A stretch of 64,000 nucleotides of DNA from Hyphomonas sp. L-53-1-40 (GTDB lineage Bacteria; Pseudomonadota; Alphaproteobacteria; Caulobacterales; Hyphomonadaceae), in NCBI RefSeq assembly GCF_000682775.1, contig NZ_AWFI01000002.1:1-64000 (forward strand), given 5' to 3'. Every line of letters starts with the position of its first letter. The first letter of the stretch is position 1. The notes below the pieces were generated by a model. That model searched no databases. It saw only the letters and a list, made by a program, of their open reading frames with translations, and was not told the origin of the DNA. The translations under genes and the position numbers were made by a program. Of this stretch, positions 51,010 through 59,345 are shown one piece after another.

Positions 51010-52193
51010 GCGCGCCGCGCATCTACATGGTCGCCGCCGAAACATCTGGCGACCTGTTGGCCAGGGAAGTTGTTGAAGACATTCGCAGGCGAAATCCAGA
51101 CGCGCATGTTTCCGGCATTGGTGGCGGAGAACTTGCGTCGGTCGGAATAGAATCTGCAATTGATATCAGTCCACTGTCGATCCTTGGGTTTGTCGAAGGT
51201 CTCAGAGCGTATGGCGACGTAGTTCGTCTCGCTGATGCAGCAGCCGACGCCATCATCGCGAATGACCCGGATGTTGTTGTTCTGGTCGACTCTTGGGGGT
51301 TCATGCTGAGGGTTGCTCAGCGTGTCCGGTTGCGCGCACCGAATATTCGGCTGGTAAAGCTTGTGGGACCGCAAGTCTGGGCGACCCGGCCCGGTCGCGC
51401 GAAGACGTTGGCTTCTGTCGTCGATCATCTATTATGCATTCATGATCTGGAGGTTCCGTTCTATGAACCCTTTGGACTCAAGACGACAGTGATTGGCAAT
51501 CCTGCCATTTCCCGCCATGTTCAAGGAAATGGGTCCAGCTTTCGCGCGGGCCAGAGTATACCCGAGGACGCAAAGCTTGTTCTTGTATTGCCAGGTAGTC
51601 GACCCAGCGAAATCAAGCGCGTTGCTCCCGAATTGGTGAGCGCAGCCAAAGCGCTGAAATCGAACGATCCAAATCTCAAAATCGTCTTCATGCCGGCTTC
51701 CAACGTCGCAACTCAATTCCGGGAAGATTTTCCAGGCATTGCGTCATGGTCGATTGTCTCAAGCGATCCCGGCGCACGATATGACGCAATGGCGGCGGCA
51801 GATCTGGCGCTTGCTTGCTCTGGTACGGTGACCACGGAACTTGCCATGCAGGACACGCCTATGATCGTTGCGTACAAGACAGGATGGATCACATGGGCCT
51901 TGGCGCGAGGCCTGCTTTACAGCAAAACGCATATTACATTGCTCAATATTGTGAGCGATGATCAGGAAGTCGTGCCGGAATTTGTTCAAACCCGGCTTAA
52001 GTCTGACCTTATCGCTGCCGCGGCGCAGGATTGGTTGACTGATCCAGATAAACTGTCAGCACAGTTAGATCGGCAACGAATTGCGCTTGATCGGATGAAA
52101 GAAGGCGATAGGGATGCCAGCGAAATTGCGGCAGGCGTCATTCTGGATGAGGCGGCAGCACGGTCAGCAGGATCCATCTCGCTTCAGTCCTGA
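51006..52193 (+). CDS. lpxB: Lipid-A-disaccharide synthase
   Basis: This GT19 glycosyltransferase condenses lipid X with UDP-diacylglucosamine to form the lipid A disaccharide. It has 395 residues. Signatures include AAETSGDLLAREV at the N-terminus, PQVWATRPGRAK, VLPGSRPSEIKR and ALACSGTVTTELA. GTG 51006 overlaps the lpxI stop. It ends the plus-strand block and overlaps the 3' end of the convergent flavoprotein gene by 10 bases. Confidence 0.97.
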   Translation: MSAPRIYMVAAETSGDLLAREVVEDIRRRNPDAHVSGIGGGELASVGIESAIDISPLSILGFVEGLRAYGDVVRLADAAADAIIANDPDVVVLVDSWGFMLRVAQRVRLRAPNIRLVKLVGPQVWATRPGRAKTLASVVDHLLCIHDLEVPFYEPFGLKTTVIGNPAISRHVQGNGSSFRAGQSIPEDAKLVLVLPGSRPSEIKRVAPELVSAAKALKSNDPNLKIVFMPASNVATQFREDFPGIASWSIVSSDPGARYDAMAAADLALACSGTVTTELAMQDTPMIVAYKTGWITWALARGLLYSKTHITLLNIVSDDQEVVPEFVQTRLKSDLIAAAAQDWLTDPDKLSAQLDRQRIALDRMKEGDRDASEIAAGVILDEAAARSAGSISLQS

Positions 52194-53269
52194 ACAAATG
52201 ATCGGTCGATCAGGGTCTTGAGCCCCCACAGACCTGGAAACTGAATTGTGTGACCCCATTTTTCAGCTATTGCAGAACGCGCCCCAAGGCTGACAAGTTT
52301 GAGGTAATCCTTCTGCGGATCATAATCCTGTAAAGGTGCGCCGCTCAGCTTCGCGATCAGATTCTGCATGAGGACGGGCCCTTGCCGCACGGCATACACA
52401 CCCGCTTTGGGTATGCGACCCTTTTGGAGAGAAGCCACATCGCCTGAAGTGAAAATGTCTGGATGTGAGATCGACTGCAGGCATGAATTTATGACTGGAA
52501 ATCCGCCACTCGTCTCAAGGCCTGATTCTTCCAACCAGCCAGGCGCGCGCGCACCGGCGGTCCATAGAACCAGTTTTGCCGTCAGGGACTGTCCAGAATC
52601 CACCATCAGGCAGCTATTCTCATGGGCGCGCACTTGTGCGTTTTCAATAATTGTTACGCTTGCCGCGTTCAGGCGCTCGCATAGCGCATGCCTCAATGAT
52701 GGCGAACTTGATGAAAGTATTTCCGACCGATCCACGATTGCCAAAGGGGTAGATGTAGGGAGGCGGCAGGCGTTCATCTTGTGCCGAACAGCTAGCGCAA
52801 GCTCAACACCGCCGAGGCCACCCCCAATGATTGCAACTCCTTCGGAGAGATTACCTGAATCCTGTTGCCACGCTTCAACGAAATGCGACATCGGCTTTAC
52901 GGCCAGGTTGCCTTTCTTTTCTGAGAGGCTTACGGGCGCAGACACGATCCCGACATCGATAGACGCCTGGGTGAAGGAGTAGGATGCACCCGTTTCCCCG
53001 GTCGCAGTTTTCCCGACCGGATCAAAATCAACGATTGAATCATAGACAATATCGACCCCGGCTTCGACACATAAGCGGTTCAGATCGACCTCCACTTCGC
53101 TTCGGTCAAAATGTCCCGCAACCAAGCCAGGCACCATGCCACTATAGACGGCGTAGGCCCGTGGGTTCACCAGCTTGAATTTCATGTGCGGGCAGGGGTG
53201 TTTCTTGAGCCAGCGAAGCGCTGTGATGTGTGCGTGTCCGCCGCCTATCAGAAGCACATCGCATCGCAT
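52184..53269 (-). CDS. FAD-dependent oxidoreductase resembling the N-terminal half of SelD fusions
   Basis: This 361-residue flavoprotein belongs to the NDH-2/disulfide-reductase superfamily. It has two dinucleotide-binding motifs, LLIGGGHAHITALRWL at the N-terminus and AIIGGGLGGVELALAV near residue 147, and a late FAD motif (DIFTSGDVASL). The GGGHAH start and the AYAVYSGMVPGLVAGH segment match the family found fused to selenide, water dikinase; here it stands alone. It is 6 bases downstream of rlmJ, so the two are probably cotranscribed. Electron donor and acceptor are unknown. Confidence 0.85.
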   Translation of the reverse strand: MRCDVLLIGGGHAHITALRWLKKHPCPHMKFKLVNPRAYAVYSGMVPGLVAGHFDRSEVEVDLNRLCVEAGVDIVYDSIVDFDPVGKTATGETGASYSFTQASIDVGIVSAPVSLSEKKGNLAVKPMSHFVEAWQQDSGNLSEGVAIIGGGLGGVELALAVRHKMNACRLPTSTPLAIVDRSEILSSSSPSLRHALCERLNAASVTIIENAQVRAHENSCLMVDSGQSLTAKLVLWTAGARAPGWLEESGLETSGGFPVINSCLQSISHPDIFTSGDVASLQKGRIPKAGVYAVRQGPVLMQNLIAKLSGAPLQDYDPQKDYLKLVSLGARSAIAEKWGHTIQFPGLWGLKTLIDRSFVQD

Positions 53270-53275
53270 GACCGG

Positions 53276-54073
53276 TCAGGCTCCCAACGGCTTGTCTGAC
53301 CACCATGACTGGAGCGCAGTGGCGATAGCGGCGCATTCAGCACCCGCCGTCCTCGGTCCATTGAAAACAACCATGGCGGAGCCTTCGAGGGCCGTTTCCT
53401 GCAATGCATCGACCGGCCAGCGCGCCCCGTAAACCTTGCAGTCGCCGAGCGTCGTCAGATACTCGCCAAACTCGCTCTCACGACCATCACGAAACAGTGG
53501 TAGCCATAGCATCAGCACCGCCTTTGGCCACCGCTTCAGGGCTTTGGGAGTCCACAGCGCCAACGCATCAATATCGCGACTTGTTTCGTAACTCGGATCG
53601 ACCAGACAGACCATGGTTTCACCGCTTCTGGGAGACAGTTTCAGCGCGCTGGCGTATCCATCCGCTTTTTTGATCTGAATACGGTCGTCATCGCCGATGG
53701 CATGATTCAAGGCTTCGTATTCAGCTGGATGCTTTTCGAATAACACGTAGCGAGTATCCGTAGGCAGTAGGGTCTGCGCATGAGCGGGAGAGCCGGGGTA
53801 GCTATTGATACCAGCCGTCTCAACGAACTCGACCCATGATCGAAGCGGTTTAGGAGTCTGCCCCTCCAATATGGAGAGAATGCCGTCCCCGGCCTCATCT
53901 CCTTTTCGCGCCTGCGGGCCTTCAAGATCGTATCGTCCTCGACCTGAATGTGTTTCCACATAGAGAATGCGATCATTACGCTGTGTCAGGTGACGGCACA
54001 CGGAGTGCAAGACCGCGTGCTTGAGTACGTCCGCGCGGTTTCCCGCGTGAAATCCGTGTTGATACGAAAGCAT
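53276..54073 (-). CDS. rlmJ: 23S rRNA (adenine(2030)-N6)-methyltransferase RlmJ
   Basis: This 265-residue enzyme methylates A2030 of 23S rRNA using SAM. The N-terminus MLSYQHGFHAGNRADVLKH is strongly diagnostic, followed by YVETHSGRGRYDL. The catalytic motif is usually DPPY; here it reads DPSYE. The start is ATG 54073. An M28 peptidase gene and its terminator lie upstream, so rlmJ should have its own promoter. Confidence 0.93.
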   Translation of the reverse strand: MLSYQHGFHAGNRADVLKHAVLHSVCRHLTQRNDRILYVETHSGRGRYDLEGPQARKGDEAGDGILSILEGQTPKPLRSWVEFVETAGINSYPGSPAHAQTLLPTDTRYVLFEKHPAEYEALNHAIGDDDRIQIKKADGYASALKLSPRSGETMVCLVDPSYETSRDIDALALWTPKALKRWPKAVLMLWLPLFRDGRESEFGEYLTTLGDCKVYGARWPVDALQETALEGSAMVVFNGPRTAGAECAAIATALQSWWSDKPLGA

Positions 54074-54095
54074 GCGTCAGGTCATTCCATTCAGG

Positions 54096-54124
54096 AAAAA
54101 GTCCCCGCCGAACAGGGCGGGGAC
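54096..54124 (-). terminator. Terminator of the M28 peptidase gene
   Basis: Read on the minus strand, a perfect 9-bp stem (GTCCCCGCC with GGCGGGGAC) has a 6-base loop and is followed by TTTTT. It begins a few bases after the peptidase stop at 54131 and ends before the rlmJ start. Confidence 0.9.
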
Positions 54125-54130
54125 GATCGT

Positions 54131-55870
54131 TTAGTCTTGTTCCAGGCTCTTCTTGCGAACAGATTCGAACTCGTTGCCCGCATACCATGTGGGCCATTTA
54201 TCAGATTGGGCAATCTGTAGGCCAACCTGGTAAAGCGCCTGGATGTCTTCGGTGAAGCCGGACAGATCCCAATCATCGGAATACTCATCCATTGGCTTGT
54301 GATAGCGCTCGGCCGTGTAGACGGCGGCGGCTGCCTTGCCTGCAGCCACACCGCCATCGACCTTGTCCTGACCGCCATCCGCGTACAACATGGGCACGCC
54401 TTTCTTGGCGAGGGAGATATGGTCCGAGCGATAGAAATAGCCGGCTTCGGGTTTGGCATCCGGCTTGATCACGCGGCCTTGCTCGTCGAGCACATCTTTC
54501 AACATGTCCTCGAGCTCGGACGCGCCGTATCCGACAACTACCATGTCCTTGGTCCGGCCAATCGGCAGCGCACCATCCATGTTGATACCCGCAACGACTT
54601 GACGATGGGGCACCAACGGGTTTTCGGCATAATAGGCAGAACCAAGCAAACCGGATTCTTCGAGCGTCACAGACAGGAAAAGGGCCGACCGCTCGAGTTC
54701 TTCGCTTGCCATGGCTTCAGCAATCTCGAGAAGCGCGGCAGAGCCGGTCGCATTGTCGACAGCGCCGTTGAATATCTGGTCCTGATAGAAATCCTCGCCC
54801 GGCGCGCCGGTCTTTTCTTCAGACTTCTTTCCGAGATGATCCCAGTGCGCTGTGTACAGCATGTACTCATCCGGCGCGGTTGCCCCGGGTAGTTTTCCGA
54901 CAACGTTCCGGCTTTCAAGCTGTTCGATCGCTTGCGAAATCTTCCCGCTCGCCTTTATTCCGTCTAGCGCGACAGGTTCGAAGTCTTTTGATTTTGCCTG
55001 TTGTTTCAGCGTTTCCAGATCGAGGCCTGCACTGGCAAACAGGGACTCGGCCGTGTCTCGTGTAATCCAGCCTTCGAGCATTGTACGCTCAGCGCCGCCA
55101 TCGGCACGCACGAGATCTGACTGCGCACCGCTCCACGAGTTGGAAACAACATCCCAACCGTATGATGCTGGTTCGGTCTCGTGAATGACAATAGCGGCAG
55201 TTGCGCCCTGTCGTGCCGCTTCTTCGAACTTGTATGTCCAGCGCCCGTAATAGGTCATGGACTTGCCCTTGAAGAGGTCTGGGTCACCGGTTGCAAATCC
55301 AGGATCGTTGACAAGCATAACGACGGTTTTACCGGTGAAATCCTGATCCGTGTAGTCGTTCCAGTCATATTCCGGAGCGACAGATCCGTAGCCGACGAAA
55401 ACAACGTCGGTGGGATCAAAGCTCAGCTCATTGGTATTTTGGCGCTTGGTCCAGAAAACGACGTCTTCCTTTGGCGTCATCGGCAGCTCGGTACCATCGG
55501 GTGTGGTAAGCTTGAAGTATGAGGCGCCCGTGTCGACCGTTTGGTTCACCATTTTGACCGTCTGGAAAAAGCTTCCATCGTCTCCCGCCGGCATCAGACC
55601 GATGCGCTGCATCTCAGCCGCAATCCAGTCGGCCGACGCTTCGCCAGCCTCGGTCCCCGGACCGCGGCCTTCGAATGTGTCGTCGGCAAGGGTCTTGATT
55701 CGAACCGCAAGATCATCCGCCGTAATATCCGCACTGGTCTGATCTGGAAGCGGCATCAACAATTCAGATGATGCTTCAGGCTCCGTTGTGATCGGTGTGT
55801 CCGTCGCGGTTTCTTGTGCGCCGCAGGCCGCGAGCGTTAGCACGGACGCCGAAATGAGTAGTCGCTTCAT
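54131..55870 (-). CDS. M28-family metallopeptidase, lipoprotein
   Basis: This 579-residue exported zinc aminopeptidase-like protein has the lipobox LAAC, placing lipidated Cys16 at the mature N-terminus. A PA-type domain (about 180-290) interrupts the peptidase. Zinc ligands are visible in AHWDHLG, GAVDNATGSA, the catalytic TLEESGLLG, NMDGALP and YRSDHISLAKKG. It is probably anchored to a membrane facing the periplasm or the surface. It is a single-gene unit with its own terminator. The natural substrate is unknown. Confidence 0.93.
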   Translation of the reverse strand: MKRLLISASVLTLAACGAQETATDTPITTEPEASSELLMPLPDQTSADITADDLAVRIKTLADDTFEGRGPGTEAGEASADWIAAEMQRIGLMPAGDDGSFFQTVKMVNQTVDTGASYFKLTTPDGTELPMTPKEDVVFWTKRQNTNELSFDPTDVVFVGYGSVAPEYDWNDYTDQDFTGKTVVMLVNDPGFATGDPDLFKGKSMTYYGRWTYKFEEAARQGATAAIVIHETEPASYGWDVVSNSWSGAQSDLVRADGGAERTMLEGWITRDTAESLFASAGLDLETLKQQAKSKDFEPVALDGIKASGKISQAIEQLESRNVVGKLPGATAPDEYMLYTAHWDHLGKKSEEKTGAPGEDFYQDQIFNGAVDNATGSAALLEIAEAMASEELERSALFLSVTLEESGLLGSAYYAENPLVPHRQVVAGINMDGALPIGRTKDMVVVGYGASELEDMLKDVLDEQGRVIKPDAKPEAGYFYRSDHISLAKKGVPMLYADGGQDKVDGGVAAGKAAAAVYTAERYHKPMDEYSDDWDLSGFTEDIQALYQVGLQIAQSDKWPTWYAGNEFESVRKKSLEQD

Positions 55871-55967
55871 TTTTGTATTTCCCCGTCAAAGACTCTTGTT
55901 GGTCATGATCTGGCACGAGCGATATCAATCGGCAAGGAAGGGGTTCACCAGAAATCTGGCCCCAGAA

Positions 55968-56861
55968 TCACGAGGGAAGGGGAATCCACTCATCCTCATC
56001 TCCCGGAACCGCAGGAAATCTTGCCGTGCCTCCAGCCCGGATTGCAGCTGTCCAGTCCGCTCTGGCCGCGGCTATCTTTTCGGCGTCGCTCGAGACGAAA
56101 TTCCAGTTGATCTTTCGCGGAGATTCCATTGGTGCGCCGCCGCAGATAACTGCTTTTGTGCTAGGAGCCATAACAACCGGCACATCGACATTCGGTTCAA
56201 GCACAGCCATACGGCCAACGCCTACAATCGTATCACCGATTTTGGCTTCGCCCGTCACTACATAGAGGGCGCGCTCCAGAGCGAGATCGCTAGGCAGGAC
56301 AATTTCGGATTCGGATGTTGCTTCGAGAGCGACGTAAATGATCGGCCATGGAAACGAAACGGGTGATGTTTTGTCCCATGCAGTCCCGGCAAGTATTTTG
56401 ACAGTCACATTGTCCACCAGGAACTCCGGTAGAGTATCGGCACTATGGTGGACAAAGGCGGGCGCGCTGTCCTCCTCATCCCTGGGCAGGGCAACCCAGG
56501 TCTGAAGGCCGTGCAAGTTTTGCCCGTTCTCGCGCTGAGTATCTGGAGTGCGCTCCGAATGAACAATGCCTCGCCCCGCCGTCATCCAGTTGACGGCTCC
56601 GGGCTCGATCACCAGATCGGTTCCGAGTGAATCCCGATGCCGGATTGCACCATCAAACAGGAAAGTGACGGTCGCCAGACCGATATGAGGGTGGGGGCGA
56701 ACGTCAAATGTCGAGCCCGGCGGATATTCAGTCGGACCGAAGTGATCGAAGAACACGAAAGGCCCCACAGATTTGTGCGCGTGAAATGGAAGAATTCTGC
56801 GGACCTGAAAGCCGCCTCCGAGGTCATGAATGCGGGGGTCGATAATGCGGGATATGGGCAT
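55968..56861 (-). CDS. Pirin family protein
   Basis: This 297-residue bicupin protein has the metal ligands His57, His59, His101 and Glu103 (RPHPHIGLATVTFLF and GRGIVHSE) at the same numbers as in human pirin. Bacterial pirins include quercetin dioxygenases and metabolic regulators; the role here is open. It is divergent from the uracil-DNA-glycosylase-like gene, with 51 bases between the two starts. Confidence 0.92.
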   Translation of the reverse strand: MPISRIIDPRIHDLGGGFQVRRILPFHAHKSVGPFVFFDHFGPTEYPPGSTFDVRPHPHIGLATVTFLFDGAIRHRDSLGTDLVIEPGAVNWMTAGRGIVHSERTPDTQRENGQNLHGLQTWVALPRDEEDSAPAFVHHSADTLPEFLVDNVTVKILAGTAWDKTSPVSFPWPIIYVALEATSESEIVLPSDLALERALYVVTGEAKIGDTIVGVGRMAVLEPNVDVPVVMAPSTKAVICGGAPMESPRKINWNFVSSDAEKIAAARADWTAAIRAGGTARFPAVPGDEDEWIPLPS

Positions 56862-56912
56862 CGGCTCGGACTTTCTGCAATCTGGACACAGTTACGAATT
56901 GTATGAAACGCC

Positions 56913-57506
56913 ATGTCTCTCCATTTGAAAACACAACTCGAAAAAATTCGGGCTTGCCGTCTGTGCGAAGGCCAGATGGATCGCCAGCCGAACCCGATTC
57001 TTCAACTGCATTCCGGTGCGCGCATTCTCATTGCGAGTCAGGCACCGGGCAACAAGGCTGATCGCTCTGGTGTGCCCTTCAAAGATCCGTCGGGATCGCG
57101 GCTTCGCGACTGGATGCAGATATCTGAGCAAGATTTTTATGATCCCGGAATGGTCGCCATCCTGCCAATGGGCTTCTGCTTTCCCGGATATGACCGAAAT
57201 GGTGGGGACCGCCCGCCTATGCGGATTTGCGCCCAGACCTGGCGAACGCAAACACTGGACCTGTTGACGAACACTAAAGTGACCTTGCTCATCGGTGCCC
57301 ATGCGCAGGCTTGGCACCTGGGCGCACGTCGCAAGTCCAGCTTGACTGAAACCGTTCGATGTTGGAAGGAGTATGCAAGTGAGCGAATATTCACATTACC
57401 GCATCCGAGTTGGAGAAACACGTCTTGGCTAGAACGCAACCCCTGGTTCGAACGAGAGGTCTTGCCCTCATTGCGCGCCGAAGTGCGTGGGGCTTTGGCG
57501 CGCTGA
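56913..57506 (+). CDS. Uracil-DNA glycosylase superfamily protein, probably iron-sulfur type
   Basis: This 197-residue protein is likely a base-excision repair glycosylase. Cys15, Cys18, Cys89 and Cys106 are spaced CX2C-X70-C-X16-C, resembling the [4Fe-4S] ligand pattern of family 4 UDGs. The motif SQAPGNKADRSGVPF stands where GEAPG occurs in family 4, and LPHPSWRN carries the HPS segment of the substrate loop. Substrate specificity cannot be read from sequence alone. The next gene starts inside its 3' end. Confidence 0.8.
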   Translation: MSLHLKTQLEKIRACRLCEGQMDRQPNPILQLHSGARILIASQAPGNKADRSGVPFKDPSGSRLRDWMQISEQDFYDPGMVAILPMGFCFPGYDRNGGDRPPMRICAQTWRTQTLDLLTNTKVTLLIGAHAQAWHLGARRKSSLTETVRCWKEYASERIFTLPHPSWRNTSWLERNPWFEREVLPSLRAEVRGALAR

Positions 57507-58483
57507 TAATTCTTTACGCGACCTTCCTGCTCTCGGGGTGCGTTCATCCCGTCACGGCTGGCTCACTCGCCAATGTTACCAACTCCGTTCCACAATTTCT
57601 GCCTGAGCGTGATGTTTTCATTTCTCATGACGGCGCAGAACTTGGTCTGACGGTCTGGGCCGCGCAGACTGACCACGAGCCAGAGCATGTGGTTGTCGGC
57701 GTGCATGGCATGAACGATTTCGCCAATGCCTTCCATATGGCGGCACCTTACTGGGCTGAGCATGGCGTAGTGACATATGCTTATGACCAAAGGGGTTTTG
57801 GACGCTCGCCGGGCAGGGGGCTATGGCCGGATGAAGAATTGATGCGGGAAGATCTCCGCACGGCTGTTGCGGTCGCACGTCGTGCACATCCCGATGCAAC
57901 CATCACGGTTGTCGGCATATCCATGGGCGCCGCCGTCGCCATTTCGGCTTTCGGTTCAGACACCCCCCCTGACGCAGACCGATTGATCGCATCGGGTCCA
58001 GGCTTGCGCGGTTGGGGCGCGATGAACCCACTCTACCGAGCCAGCCTGTGGATGTCGGCTCACACCAATCCCGGCTGGATTCTTCGACCACCAGCCCGCT
58101 TTGTACGTATCGAGCCCAGCGATAATATCGATATGCTCCGGGAGACTTGGGCCAGCCCCCTGATGTTGCGGGAAAACCGAATTGATCAGGTTTACGGGGT
58201 CGTTTCGCTGATGGAGACAGCTCATGACAGAATTGCGGACCTTCCAGTCGATTTGCCCGTGTTGATTTCCTATGGCGCGAATGACTATGTCATCCCCCCA
58301 CATGGCGTTGAGCGAGCTGCGAGAATCCTGCCCGCGCATGTTCGGACGGTTTATTATGAAAAGGGATATCATATGCTGCTGCGTGATCTGCAGGCCGAAA
58401 CCGTACACGCCGATTATCTCGCTTTCCTGCAAGACCCGGACGCCGATCTGCCAAGTCGTTCACCAGAGTGGCCGTTTCGCTAA
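57425..58483 (+). CDS. Alpha/beta hydrolase, probable lipoprotein (lysophospholipase/MGL-like)
   Basis: This 352-residue hydrolase has an N-terminal hydrophobic segment ending in the lipobox LLSGC, so it is probably anchored in a membrane. The nucleophile elbow is GISMG, the acid is in GANDYVIPP and the histidine in GYHMLLRD. There is no in-frame ATG before the fold. I choose TTG 57425, seven bases after GGAGAA; TTG 57410 is an alternative. The gene overlaps the UDG-like gene by 82 bases, an unusually long overlap that suggests coexpression. Confidence 0.85.
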   Translation: MARTQPLVRTRGLALIARRSAWGFGALIILYATFLLSGCVHPVTAGSLANVTNSVPQFLPERDVFISHDGAELGLTVWAAQTDHEPEHVVVGVHGMNDFANAFHMAAPYWAEHGVVTYAYDQRGFGRSPGRGLWPDEELMREDLRTAVAVARRAHPDATITVVGISMGAAVAISAFGSDTPPDADRLIASGPGLRGWGAMNPLYRASLWMSAHTNPGWILRPPARFVRIEPSDNIDMLRETWASPLMLRENRIDQVYGVVSLMETAHDRIADLPVDLPVLISYGANDYVIPPHGVERAARILPAHVRTVYYEKGYHMLLRDLQAETVHADYLAFLQDPDADLPSRSPEWPFR

Positions 58484-58506
58484 CTGTTTCCACAGCGGAA
58501 TACCTC

Positions 58507-58535
58507 TTGCAGTGATGCACGCGTAGACAAATATA
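58507..58535 (+). promoter_or_regulatory. Possible promoter of clpP
   Basis: TTGCAG (58507-58512), a 17-base spacer and AATATA (58530-58535) lie 61 bases upstream of clpP. The -35 box is identical to that proposed for rpsB. The -10 match is weak. Confidence 0.3.
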
Positions 58536-58595
58536 CGTCTCTCTGCCACTTCTGTGCAGTAAAGATTCCTTTGAGAAACCATCAAGGCCCAATTC

Positions 58596-59219
58596 ATGAC
58601 GACTTCTTTCCAGACAGCGCTCAACCTTGTTCCCATGGTCGTGGAGCAGACGAGCCGCGGCGAGCGGGCTTTCGACATCTTCTCACGTCTGCTGAAAGAG
58701 CGGATCATCTTCGTTACGGGTGGCATCGATGACAGTATGGCTGCCCTGATCACGTCGCAATTGCTCTTCCTTGAGTCGGAAAATCCGAAAAAGGATATCG
58801 CAATGTATATCAACAGCCCGGGAGGATATGTTTCCTCCGGTCTCGCGATCTACGACACAATGCAGTACATTCGTTGCCCGATTTCCACGGTCTGTATCGG
58901 TCAGGCTGCCTCCATGGGGTCGCTTCTGCTTGCAGCTGGCGAAAAGGACATGCGTATCGCGCTGCCGAATGCGCGCGTGATGCTTCACCAGCCTTCGGGT
59001 GGTTATCAGGGCGTCGCAACCGATATCGAGCGCCATGCAGAAGAAATCATCGAGTTGAAACGCCGCCTCAACAATATCTATGTCCGCCACACGGGCCAGG
59101 AATATGATGTGATTGAGCGGAAGCTGGATCGGGATACGTTCCTGACCGCTGAAGAAGCCAAGGAATTTGGTATTGTAGACAAGGTCTTCGAGCGCCGAAC
59201 GGCCGAGGATGATAAATAG
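58596..59219 (+). CDS. clpP: ATP-dependent Clp protease proteolytic subunit
   Basis: This serine peptidase (207 residues) forms the tetradecameric barrel that works with ClpX or ClpA. The catalytic triad is Ser106 (GQAASMGS), His131 (MLHQPSGG) and Asp180 (KLDRDTFL). The N-terminus [18 protein letters not shown] is the usual one. clpX follows after 126 bases. Confidence 0.98.
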   Translation: MTTSFQTALNLVPMVVEQTSRGERAFDIFSRLLKERIIFVTGGIDDSMAALITSQLLFLESENPKKDIAMYINSPGGYVSSGLAIYDTMQYIRCPISTVCIGQAASMGSLLLAAGEKDMRIALPNARVMLHQPSGGYQGVATDIERHAEEIIELKRRLNNIYVRHTGQEYDVIERKLDRDTFLTAEEAKEFGIVDKVFERRTAEDDK

Positions 59220-59272
59220 GGGACCTCTCCCACGTCATTGCGGCCTGCCTCTTGCAGGGCAGGCTGATAACC

Positions 59273-59314
59273 CTATTGTTTCAATAGTACACAACGCGCG
59301 ACGTCTTAAAGACG
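59273..59314. promoter_or_regulatory. Two small palindromes in the clpP-clpX gap
   Basis: CTATTG-TTT-CAATAG (59273-59287) and CGTCTT-A-AAGACG (59302-59314) are perfect inverted repeats about 15 bases apart, 32-73 bases upstream of the clpX start. They are candidate protein-binding sites for separate control of clpX. A further GC-rich hairpin (59243-59264) lies before them without a U run. Confidence 0.35.
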
Positions 59315-59345
59315 AAATTAAGCCTTACCCGGCATTGAGGATGGC

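Noticed and set aside
59306-59321. TTAA-N8-TTAA as a CtrA-binding site before clpX
   Set aside because: The CtrA full site needs a 7-base spacer; this one has 8, and TTAA pairs arise easily in AT-rich gaps.
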